From positions 1-5,732 of the forward strand of contig JAJXXG010000232.1 in the NCBI GenBank assembly GCA_021781255.1: a stretch of DNA of 5,732 bases. Direction: 5' to 3'. The notes beneath the pieces were generated by a model. It searched no databases. It was not told the DNA's origin and saw nothing but the letters and a program-made list of their open reading frames with translations. Positions 1-5,732 of the stretch are shown in pieces (position 1 is the first letter of the stretch; each line of letters opens with the position of its first letter). The stretch is from Acidobacteriota bacterium (lineage in GTDB: Bacteria; Acidobacteriota; Terriglobia; Terriglobales; Acidobacteriaceae). Position numbers and translations under genes: made by a program.

Positions 1-32
1 ACCGTGTGGCTGCCACGCTTGTAGTCTTCCAT
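1..32 (-). CDS. tnpA: IS200/IS605-family Y1 transposase TnpA, N-terminal fragment
   Basis: Only the first 11 codons lie in the window; the gene starts at ATG 32-30 and runs off the left edge. The visible peptide is MEDYKRGSHTV. A Tyr-Lys-Arg-x-Ser-His-Thr-Val start is the characteristic opening of IS200/IS605 single-strand transposases, whose next residues (outside the window) normally lead into a V-x-K-Y-R strand. These enzymes are small (about 130-150 aa) HUH/Y1 nucleases that excise and insert the element as single-stranded DNA by recognising subterminal hairpins. Reading upstream in frame there is no other usable start before a TAG at 62-60, so the ATG is well supported. A GGAAGG abuts the ATG with no spacer and a weaker AGG lies about 9 nt upstream, so translation is probably poor, as is usual for IS200 transposases. 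Two hairpins just upstream fit an element end. The alternative is a REP-associated (RAYT) relative. The call rests on a short peptide plus context. Confidence 0.72.
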   Translation of the reverse strand, partial: MEDYKRGSHT

Positions 33-55
33 CCTTCCAAGCCTAGCCCTATCCG

Positions 56-69
56 TCGCCTAAAGGCGA
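56..69 (-). repeat. Subterminal hairpin next to tnpA
   Basis: A perfect 5-bp stem with a 4-nt loop: TCGCC at 56-60, loop TAAA, GGCGA at 65-69. It lies 24 nt upstream of the tnpA ATG. In IS200/IS605 elements a hairpin in this position is bound by the TnpA dimer, and a short guide tetranucleotide flanking its foot pairs with the cleavage site. The run CCCC on the minus strand (complement of 70-73), next to the outer foot, is a possible guide, but this is inference. Confidence 0.5.
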
Positions 70-81
70 GGGGTTTACCGA

Positions 82-95
82 TCCCCTATCGGGGA
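82..95. repeat. Second small hairpin at the IS end
   Basis: A perfect 5-bp stem with a 4-nt loop: TCCCC at 82-86, loop TATC, GGGGA at 91-95. The CCCC arm can instead pair with the GGGG at 70-73 (AGGGG 69-73 with CCCCT 83-87, loop of 9), so two alternative folds compete. It may belong to the element end or to flanking host DNA; this window does not decide which. Confidence 0.4.
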
Positions 96-122
96 CTCTA
101 AATCTCGCAGGTTAATCTGCAG

Positions 123-370
123 CGGACATTTCCTTCACTGCCGCAACGCAATCAACTCGGCATGAAAATCATTCTCTCTTGTTCTCGGTAGAATTCTGCT
201 CGTTCACGAAAAAATGGGGCAGACGGTCGGAGACTACCTATCCGCCCGAGAGTTTCAGTTGTGCAAAATCAGAGCGAGCCAATATCTATCGCCTTTACAG
301 TTCCTCTCACAGTTTCTGCGCTTCTCCAATTGAACTCGACAACATCTTCTGTCGCAGGCAACTTGAACGC
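123..370. other. Intergenic stretch with no recognisable gene
   Basis: Both strands were read. Minus-strand frames give only short peptides with no family resemblance and no convincing ribosome binding site. The plus-strand frame open from 179 continues antisense through the receptor gene and looks like its shadow. No tRNA, rRNA, riboswitch or repeat array was recognised. This is most likely spacer between the receptor's transcription end and the mobile element. Confidence 0.6.
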
Positions 371-398
371 AGTCGGGCCTTCTGCACAAGGCCCGACT
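371..398 (-). terminator. Strong hairpin downstream of the receptor gene, probable terminator
   Basis: A perfect 11-bp stem: arms 371-381 (AGTCGGGCCTT) and 388-398 (AAGGCCCGACT) around the 6-nt loop 382-387. It begins 71 nt after the receptor stop codon, the expected place for transcription termination or 3'-end protection of that mRNA. On the minus strand the sequence after the stem is GCGTTCAAGTT, which lacks a clear T-tract, and the plus strand has none either. It is therefore not a textbook Rho-independent terminator. It may act as a weak terminator, or as a 3'-stabilising structure with Rho finishing the transcript. Confidence 0.55.
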
Positions 399-469
399 TG
401 AGCACACTGTATTTCACTATGCAGCCAGCTCTATCCACTTTCTGTATATTCCCCGGCATTACGCGTTTC

Positions 470-3400
470 TTACCACGACATTCGCACACCCACCTGGCCT
501 TGCCGCGGATTGCCGACTACGTTGGTGACCTGCCCAAAATACGGGCCGCCAAAATTCAGGTTCGGATTGCCATAGTAGTGGCGGTTGAAGACGTTGAAGA
601 ACTCTGCACGCAGCGTCAGTGTATATCGACCTTCAGGGCCAACGGAGACCTGCTTCATCAGGCTCAGGTCTTCATGGCTCGATCCCCATCCGTGCCAATT
701 CCCGTAAGTCACCGGGCTGTTTCCAAGCTCTCCATCTGGAGGATTGCTGAAGATCGAAGTATCCACGAACTGATTCGTAGGATCGTTGAGGTTAATCAGA
801 TCGAGCTTTTTAAAGGTATTCTTAAACTTCGCGCTCGCAGCAACATTTACCCAGACTCCGCTCCATCCAGGATACCTGTTCTGCGCGTGCACTGCTCCTA
901 TCGGGGCTCCCGCCTGATAATCGACAATCGCACCGGCAAGCCACCCACCGACAAATGCATCCGCAAGCCCGCTGGAATTGATGTATCGCTGCCCTCGTCC
1001 AAAAGGCAGATGATACGTGACAAATCCCTTCAGTATCTGAGGCACATACCCAGCCTCCGAGAACTTTGAATAGTAGCGATAACTGTATGGATCCTGATAC
1101 CCATTCGATGCCGAGTAGGTATCCACAAAAGCGTCCGTGGTATTACCTGTAGCTTTGGCCAGCGTGTAGTTCAAATTCATGCTGAGTCCATTTGCGCTCC
1201 GCTTTGTCATTTCGACGACGAACGCGTTAAATGCACTTTGTCCGAGCGGATCATTTACGAAAAAGGTGGGTCCGTAAGTGCGTGCCACCTGCGGATACGG
1301 ACTGATCGCCTGATACGCCGTACCAGTCCATCCCGCATATGGATAATTGATATTGAGCGCTGCCGCTTGTGAGGCATTGGTGATGAACTGCTGCACGTGA
1401 CCTGTTTGATACAGTTGCGAATATGTTCCCCATACTGGCCAATTGAGGGGATTCAGCGAACCGTCATGCAGGTTATTTCCTGTATTCCCGATATAGCTTG
1501 CATGGAGTACCCAGGTGCTGGCGAACTGATATTGCACGTTGAAATTCCAGTTCTGCGTGTAGCCCATGGACAACGTGTCAGGTGACACTGAAGCTGGTCC
1601 GTACGGGATGTAAGGACTGCTGTTGCTCGCCTGAGTGGCCACATCCTGCCCCGGATAGCCCGAATCCCAGTTAAACGCAAATTGGTTCGCTTGTGACTTC
1701 TGCAACACCTGGTTTATCGTGTGATATCCGTAGGATGATCCATAAGGAACCGCACCGTAGGAGTTGTTCCCCAGCGGCGCATAGTACAAACCGTAGCCCC
1801 CTCTAAGCACGATACTGGGAGTGAGTGCGTAGCTTGCACCAATATGCGGACCGAACTGCCTGAAGTTGGTGTGCTCCTCAAATGTCTGGCCCGCGCTTGT
1901 CAGGTATTGCATGCTGCCGAGGTTACTGCCAAAGTTCGGATTCGATGCGTCAGCCGTAAAGTTTGACCACGCCCCCTTCAGCACGTGCTCCGCAAGAGGA
2001 ATGTCCCAGCGGAGAGCATAGTCCAGCGTCAGCTTCGGCGTCACCTTGTAGGCGTCTTCAATGAAGAGTGCGAACTCCTTGCGCCTCCCGTACTGATTGA
2101 ACAGAGTATCTTTGCTCGCGCTCGCAACATCGCCCAACATAAAGTTTGCAAAACTGAACCCGGTCAGGCTTTGAATCTTCGCCACCAATGGCGCACCCGT
2201 AATCTGGCTGAAGTTGAAGTGCAACGCGCCTCCTCGCGTGTTGGTATTGATTCCCAGCGCCCGCCACTCAAAGCCCATGTTGACCACGTGTTTACCATGG
2301 ACCCAGGTAAGCGTGTCGTCGAAGATTCCGTTGTAATCCACTCCGCCGGAATGCGGAGTACGCGCACTGCCGATTGCCACTTCGGAAATTCCGTTCACTG
2401 TTCCATTGAATGTTGTAAGCGGAAAGTTCGGAACGGATTGAAAGTCTCCAAGACCGATTTGCTGTGCCCAGCTTGTGCTCCCGGCAACTGAGGTAAGAGG
2501 AATAGCCTTGTTCTGGAACATGTTGAAGGTGTATGAAGCAACGTTCAGAAGATTCGGACTAATGGTCCAGGTATCATTGATGCGGTAGGCGTTTGAGATT
2601 GTAGTTTGTACACCGCCTGATGCCAGTGGTCCGCCATCACTCGATCCTGCTTGCCATAGATTCGTGCCGTTCTGCAGCGCTGCGTTGTATCTGGGCCGCA
2701 GCACATAAATGAAGGATGAATTGATTCGGTTATTGGGCTTCATATCCCACGTGTAGTTGTAGCTCATCTGGGTCTGCGTGAATTCCGGATCGACTTCATT
2801 GAGCTTTGGATAGTTCAATGTGTCTCGCCCATCGACAGTCGGCTTGTAGTATTTCTCGTAAATTGCTGCAACAGCCTGCGAGACCGTACTGAGCATACCC
2901 TGCGGAATTACGTTACCCGGAAATACGTTCCCCGTAGCGGGATTCCAGATGGCACCGACATAAATCGTGTTACCAGCCTTGTCTTTGCCAAGTGGGGGAA
3001 GATTCGTCTGCAGCAACTGGCTGAAATCTCCGTTCAGGAATGCATCGGTCGGTACCGTCACGCCGCCTTCAGTCGTTGAAAAGTCGGCCTGATGATACCT
3101 CTCGAAAGCTGCGTAGAGAAACATATGGTTGCGCCAAACCGGGAATCCGCCGCTTACGCCCCAGTCGGAATAAGTATCCGTGGGCTTGGCATACTCGCTG
3201 TTGTATTTTGCGCTGTTCGTGGGATCATTTGCGATGTAGTAGGAGTGAAAGTAGTCGTTCGTCCACGAATTCGCGTTGAGCGTTTTGTTGGCGTAGATTC
3301 CGAATGCAGTGCCGTGAAATTGGTTCGTGCCCGTTTTGAGTTCGAACAGGAAGGCGCCGCCACCAGTGCGGCCTGCCGCCGCGCTAATGCCCGATGTATC

Positions 3401-4144
3401 TACCTGGAACTGTCCCACAGCATCCATCGGCGGTTCCATTTCGCCAATGTGACCGACACGTGACGAATCCGCTGACGTACCATTGATCAGCACTTCCTTG
3501 GTGTTCGCCTGCGATCCACCGATCTGGCCCTGATAATCGCTTCCCGTGACAGTCGGCGTGACGGCAAAAGCAAATGCAGTGATATCGCGTCCTTGGTAGG
3601 CTGACAATGGGAGCGTGCTTACTTCATCGCTCGTCATATTGGTGCCCAGTTCAGGATTTACCTTCAGCATTGGTGCAGCCGTAACGGTAATGCTTTGCTG
3701 CTGGGAGCCTACCAGCAGTTTTACGTTGATCTGCGCCCTTTGCTGAACCTGGATTGCAACGCCCTTGCGAACAAATGTCACGAAATCCGATTTGCTATAG
3801 GTAATGTCATAGGTCGCAATCGGCAGGTTCAGCAGATTATAGATACCGGCGGAGTTGGTGACCGTATTGTAGCTTTGCCCTGTTGCGGGATTCGTGGCAT
3901 CCACCTGAACACCAGGAATCACCGCGCCCGTAGAATCGCTTACCGTGCCGGTAATTGTGCCGCGATCCACCTGCGCATGAGCAGAGATCGCAATGCCCGC
4001 TATGCCCACGAGTAACAAGCAGACAAGATTTGCTCGCACGAACATGCGCCTGCAAGGTCCAGACAGCTTCTCCATGATTAGCGCATTCGACATCCAACTG
4101 CGGCTACCGAGCTTTCCGAACTGACCTCCAATTGCCTTCTCCAC
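470..4144 (-). CDS. Oar-like TonB-dependent outer-membrane receptor with carboxypeptidase-regulatory-like domain
   Basis: An outer-membrane protein of 1224 aa, typical of the large Oar-like family in Acidobacteriota. In order, numbered from the GTG start: a basic N-terminal extension (1-33); a signal-peptide core (about 34-57, hydrophobic stretch ANLVCLLLVGIAGIAI, likely cleavage after SAHA at 57); a CarboxypepD_reg-like Ig-fold domain (about 61-156, starting RGTITGTVSDSTGAVIPGV); a plug-like region (about 160-290) with the motif KTGTNQFHG at 270-278; then a long beta-barrel rich in Tyr, Asn and aromatic strands. It ends with FFNVFNRHYYGNP and a final RMSW; the aromatic last residue suits BAM-dependent insertion. 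The start is the GTG at 4144-4142 because GGAGGAG lies 3 nt upstream; the frame is open to a TTG at 4156, and Met codons at 4093, 4075 and 4045 lack good ribosome binding sites. The family is thought to import or bind oligosaccharides or other large substrates using TonB energy. The substrate is unknown; the sulfatase upstream suggests a sulfated glycan. The frame is intact, with no frameshift. Confidence 0.9.
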   Translation of the reverse strand: MEKAIGGQFGKLGSRSWMSNALIMEKLSGPCRRMFVRANLVCLLLVGIAGIAISAHAQVDRGTITGTVSDSTGAVIPGVQVDATNPATGQSYNTVTNSAGIYNLLNLPIATYDITYSKSDFVTFVRKGVAIQVQQRAQINVKLLVGSQQQSITVTAAPMLKVNPELGTNMTSDEVSTLPLSAYQGRDITAFAFAVTPTVTGSDYQGQIGGSQANTKEVLINGTSADSSRVGHIGEMEPPMDAVGQFQVDTSGISAAAGRTGGGAFLFELKTGTNQFHGTAFGIYANKTLNANSWTNDYFHSYYIANDPTNSAKYNSEYAKPTDTYSDWGVSGGFPVWRNHMFLYAAFERYHQADFSTTEGGVTVPTDAFLNGDFSQLLQTNLPPLGKDKAGNTIYVGAIWNPATGNVFPGNVIPQGMLSTVSQAVAAIYEKYYKPTVDGRDTLNYPKLNEVDPEFTQTQMSYNYTWDMKPNNRINSSFIYVLRPRYNAALQNGTNLWQAGSSDGGPLASGGVQTTISNAYRINDTWTISPNLLNVASYTFNMFQNKAIPLTSVAGSTSWAQQIGLGDFQSVPNFPLTTFNGTVNGISEVAIGSARTPHSGGVDYNGIFDDTLTWVHGKHVVNMGFEWRALGINTNTRGGALHFNFSQITGAPLVAKIQSLTGFSFANFMLGDVASASKDTLFNQYGRRKEFALFIEDAYKVTPKLTLDYALRWDIPLAEHVLKGAWSNFTADASNPNFGSNLGSMQYLTSAGQTFEEHTNFRQFGPHIGASYALTPSIVLRGGYGLYYAPLGNNSYGAVPYGSSYGYHTINQVLQKSQANQFAFNWDSGYPGQDVATQASNSSPYIPYGPASVSPDTLSMGYTQNWNFNVQYQFASTWVLHASYIGNTGNNLHDGSLNPLNWPVWGTYSQLYQTGHVQQFITNASQAAALNINYPYAGWTGTAYQAISPYPQVARTYGPTFFVNDPLGQSAFNAFVVEMTKRSANGLSMNLNYTLAKATGNTTDAFVDTYSASNGYQDPYSYRYYSKFSEAGYVPQILKGFVTYHLPFGRGQRYINSSGLADAFVGGWLAGAIVDYQAGAPIGAVHAQNRYPGWSGVWVNVAASAKFKNTFKKLDLINLNDPTNQFVDTSIFSNPPDGELGNSPVTYGNWHGWGSSHEDLSLMKQVSVGPEGRYTLTLRAEFFNVFNRHYYGNPNLNFGGPYFGQVTNVVGNPRQGQVGVRMSW

Positions 4145-4147
4145 TTT

Positions 4148-4154
4148 CTCCTCC
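4148..4154 (-). promoter_or_regulatory. Shine-Dalgarno site that fixes the receptor start
   Basis: GGAGGAG on the minus strand, followed by AAA and then GTG (4144-4142). GGAGG sits 5 nt from the GTG, close to ideal spacing. The TTG at 4156, which would lengthen the protein by 4 residues, overlaps this site, and the internal Met codons have only weak purine runs upstream. This supports the GTG as the true start. Confidence 0.75.
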
Positions 4155-4158
4155 AAAT

Positions 4159-4172
4159 GTAGACCCTTCTAC
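4159..4172 (-). promoter_or_regulatory. Small hairpin just upstream of the receptor ribosome binding site
   Basis: A 5-bp inverted repeat with a 4-nt loop (minus strand GTAGA, AGGG, TCTAC), ending 5 nt before the Shine-Dalgarno. It leaves the ribosome site unpaired, so it could protect the 5' end or be a short operator. At this size it may also be chance. Confidence 0.3.
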
Positions 4173-4433
4173 TTGTTTATTTCGAGTTCGTTGAGCTTTA
4201 CCTGCATCCACAATCGGGAGCGCCGTGCAGGGTATTCATTCAGTGCGCTGGAGGCTTCCCGGGGCCGTCCGTGGCTATTCTTTCGTTCCTGTTTCGCTCA
4301 GATGCAGTCGTACTCTTCGTCAAAGAGCGATCACGTTTCATTGCGCCGCCATCGCTCTTCGATTGACTCAGTCGCGAAACTTAATACCTTCACACCATGG
4401 ATTTCTGGCCGCTGCCCAAGCGCGACTTCACCG
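4173..4433. other. Gap between sulfatase and receptor genes, likely holding the receptor promoter
   Basis: Together with the leader already described, 289 bp separate the sulfatase stop from the receptor start. That is long enough to suggest that the receptor has its own promoter. A 9-bp-arm inverted repeat lies at 4323-4359. A TTGACG (minus strand, complement of 4318-4323) could be a -35 element, but no matching -10 follows at 16-18 nt, so no sigma-70 promoter is called. Plus-strand open frames here continue antisense into the sulfatase and show no family resemblance. Confidence 0.5.
4323..4359. repeat. Inverted repeat with 9-bp arms in the sulfatase-receptor gap
   Basis: AAGAGCGAT at 4323-4331 is repeated inverted as ATCGCTCTT at 4351-4359, separated by 19 nt. 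It begins 74 nt downstream of the sulfatase stop and ends about 180 nt upstream of the receptor start. The loop is long and no T-tract follows, so a simple terminator is unlikely. It could be an operator with two half-sites about 28 bp apart centre to centre, or an RNA structure at the sulfatase mRNA 3' end. Confidence 0.4.
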
Positions 4434-5732
4434 TTACTCTTTCGCCGATTGCGTCGAGCCAACTTGCTCGAACCGCACTGCTCCTGCAACCACGGCGCCG
4501 TTCGCGCGGTCAGTCAACGTAACAAAAGTCGGATCGTGAAACACTCCGAGCGACTGCCACATCCCTTGCCCTTTTTGCTGATCCACTGGAAAAGACATCG
4601 AACCTCCCTTGAAGTGAACCGTGTAATTTGCGTTTGTAGCCTGCTTTACATGTGGATCGTCGATACTGCCGTACCAAACCGAAACCCGATAGTCCCCTAT
4701 AAACGGCGTGTCCGATCGATAGTTCACATAGGTACTTCCATCTCCTGCGGGTGCCCAGTATGCAAAATGGCCGAGGTTATTGCTGGCCTTATCCATGCGC
4801 CATGCACTCCCGGCCAATTGATAACTCGCTCCTCCTGCGGCATTCACCACTGTGTCCGCATGTGCCAGCATCTTCAGATTGGTTGAATCTCTGCCCTGAA
4901 GAATCGCAAGCCCAAAGTTGTCTTTCCAGTCTGGGTAAGACTGAGCCTGCTTCACCTCGTCCTGGATGTGCTCATCCAGAACGCTCTTCAGTTCTGCGGC
5001 TTGCTCCGGAATCTGCTTGCAAATGCTGTGGACCTCATGCCAATCAGCAGCTTCGTCAAAGCACTGAATTTGTCCGCTGGGCATGGTCTCAATCAGCATG
5101 TAGCGGTCACTGCGAACGGAGTACTGCGGTATCAGATTCGACTCTTCGGCAAAGATGTACTTATGCGGTGGCGCTTCAGCCTTGCCTTGAATTACCGCAC
5201 TCAGGTTCGCGCCGTCCGTCTTCGCAGGTGCGGGAAGATGATCGAGACCCATAATCGTCGGAACGATGTCGTAATTGCTGACCAGGTCTTCTATCCGCTT
5301 ACCCGCCGGTACGCCTGGCCCAACAACAATCAATGGAACATGCAGATCGCTGCTGTACAGTGAGCGATGGTCAGATGTATTGAAGTCCGCGGGATGCGAG
5401 TACATCAACTGTCCGTGATCCGACGTGAAGATGAGGATTGTGTTCTTGTCCAACCCAAGCGCACGAACTGTCTGCAACAGTTCGCCAATGTAGTGGTCGG
5501 CATACAGAATCTTCCCCGCATACAGTTCCTGCATCCTGCGAATCGCATGGATGTTCTGCAGTTTTGCCAACCTGTGCAGATCTGCGGTGTCACCCAGGTT
5601 CGGATAGTTCTCCGGCTCCTTGAATCTGTCGAATTCCGCAGGCTCATTGAAGGGCGCATGCGGCTCCATATAGTGCACCCACAGGAAGAACCGCTGATTC
5701 TGATGCTGCGTAAGCCAATCCTGGGCCCATGC
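4434..5732 (-). CDS. Sulfatase-family hydrolase with golvesin-like C-terminal domain (N-terminus outside window)
   Basis: The last 432 residues of an alkaline-phosphatase-superfamily sulfatase. The frame is open to the right edge, so the GTG at 5678 is internal: the residues before it (AWAQDW...RFFLW) belong to the conserved FFLWVHYMEPHAPF strand and metal-site region (fragment residues 15-28). Other family hallmarks are LYAGKILYADHYIGELL (71-87), the metal-binding TSDHG (103-107, bases 5412-5426), HVPLIVVGPGVPAG (131-144) and NYDIVPTIMGL (153-163). The catalytic C/S-x-P-x-R formylglycine motif lies upstream of the window and cannot be checked. From about residue 288 to 425 (bases 4871-4458) comes a beta-rich domain with GDYRVSVWYG, NYTVHFKGG, WQSLGVF and VVAGAVRF, matching the golvesin C-terminal / xanthan-lyase CBD-like fold, which probably binds carbohydrate. 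The expected reaction is sulfate-ester hydrolysis in the periplasm or outside the cell; a phosphonate-ester or phosphodiester hydrolase remains possible. It is the upstream, co-oriented neighbour of the receptor. Confidence 0.88.
   Translation of the reverse strand, partial: AWAQDWLTQHQNQRFFLWVHYMEPHAPFNEPAEFDRFKEPENYPNLGDTADLHRLAKLQNIHAIRRMQELYAGKILYADHYIGELLQTVRALGLDKNTILIFTSDHGQLMYSHPADFNTSDHRSLYSSDLHVPLIVVGPGVPAGKRIEDLVSNYDIVPTIMGLDHLPAPAKTDGANLSAVIQGKAEAPPHKYIFAEESNLIPQYSVRSDRYMLIETMPSGQIQCFDEAADWHEVHSICKQIPEQAAELKSVLDEHIQDEVKQAQSYPDWKDNFGLAILQGRDSTNLKMLAHADTVVNAAGGASYQLAGSAWRMDKASNNLGHFAYWAPAGDGSTYVNYRSDTPFIGDYRVSVWYGSIDDPHVKQATNANYTVHFKGGSMSFPVDQQKGQGMWQSLGVFHDPTFVTLTDRANGAVVAGAVRFEQVGSTQSAKE

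Larger units (their letters stand above)
1..95 (-). mobile_element. Left end of an IS200/IS605-type insertion sequence (partial)
   Basis: The stretch combines a tnpA start with two tandem hairpins 24-63 nt upstream of it (56-69 and 82-95), which is how the left end of an IS200/IS605 element is organised: subterminal hairpin, short leader, then tnpA. Such elements have no terminal inverted repeats and make no target duplication, so the outer boundary cannot be read from one end alone. It is placed provisionally at the outer foot of the second hairpin, near 95, and could lie anywhere from about 75 to 122. The rest of the element, including any tnpB and the right-end hairpin, is outside the window. 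The element sits about 375-440 bp downstream of the receptor stop and does not interrupt any gene seen here. Confidence 0.55.

Noticed and set aside
3..101. A plus-strand open stretch from the left edge to a TAA near 101
   Set aside because: The same DNA reads as a transposase start with upstream hairpins on the minus strand, which explains it better; the plus-strand peptide resembles no known family.
307..489. A 60-codon minus-strand frame overlapping the receptor stop
   Set aside because: It runs straight through the 11-bp terminator-like hairpin, lacks a good ribosome site and has no recognisable sequence features.
179..1069. A 296-codon open frame on the plus strand, antisense to the receptor's 3' part
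   Set aside because: It starts at a TTG with no ribosome site, has a composition rich in Arg, Ser and Cys with no family resemblance, and is explained as the antisense shadow of a real coding frame.
1985..2491. A 168-codon plus-strand frame inside the receptor gene
   Set aside because: It lies wholly antisense to conserved barrel sequence; no homology-like pattern or ribosome site was seen.
4295..4323. A sigma-70 promoter built on TTGACG in the gap
   Set aside because: The hexamers at 16-18 nt spacing (such as TGAGCG) do not resemble a -10 element, so no promoter is called.
4173..4886. A 237-codon plus-strand frame covering the intergenic gap and the sulfatase 3' end
   Set aside because: Two-thirds is antisense to the clearly real golvesin-like domain; the peptide shows no recognisable domain or signal.
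5676..5678. GTG at 5678 as the sulfatase start
   Set aside because: The frame stays open to the window edge, and the residues upstream (FFLW before VHYMEPHAPF) are part of a conserved sulfatase motif, so this codon is internal.

Overview
The window most resembles a stretch of an Acidobacteriota (Terriglobia-like) genome. The main reason is the very large Oar-type TonB-dependent outer-membrane protein with an N-terminal carboxypeptidase-regulatory-like domain, a family strongly expanded in that phylum. The neighbouring sulfatase carrying a golvesin-type C-terminal domain fits as well. This taxonomic call is inference from gene families; no marker gene is present.

All recognisable genes read on the minus strand, so transcription runs from the right edge to the left. 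(1) 5732-4434: the C-terminal 432 residues of a sulfatase-family hydrolase, cut off at its N-terminus by the window edge. It ends in a golvesin C-terminal-like / xanthan-lyase CBD-like beta domain. (2) 4433-4145: a 289-bp gap with a 9-bp-arm inverted repeat and a small hairpin just before a very good Shine-Dalgarno. (3) 4144-470: an intact 1224-codon Oar-like TonB-dependent receptor, best started at a GTG. (4) 469-33: a noncoding stretch with a perfect 11-bp hairpin (371-398), probably the transcription end of the receptor gene. (5) About 95-1: the left end of an IS200/IS605-type element, with two small hairpins followed by the first 11 codons of a Y1 transposase (tnpA) that runs off the left edge.

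The sulfatase and the receptor are co-oriented neighbours. They could form a small glycan-scavenging module, with an exported sulfatase trimming a sulfated substrate and an outer-membrane protein importing or binding the product. The 289-bp gap argues for separate promoters, and no substrate can be named. The IS200-like end is an independent mobile insertion downstream of the receptor.

I did not find a clearly new biological system. The points most worth a second look are the IS end with its competing hairpins, the re-assigned receptor start with its long N-terminal extension, and the sulfatase's active-site-region variation and domain fusion.
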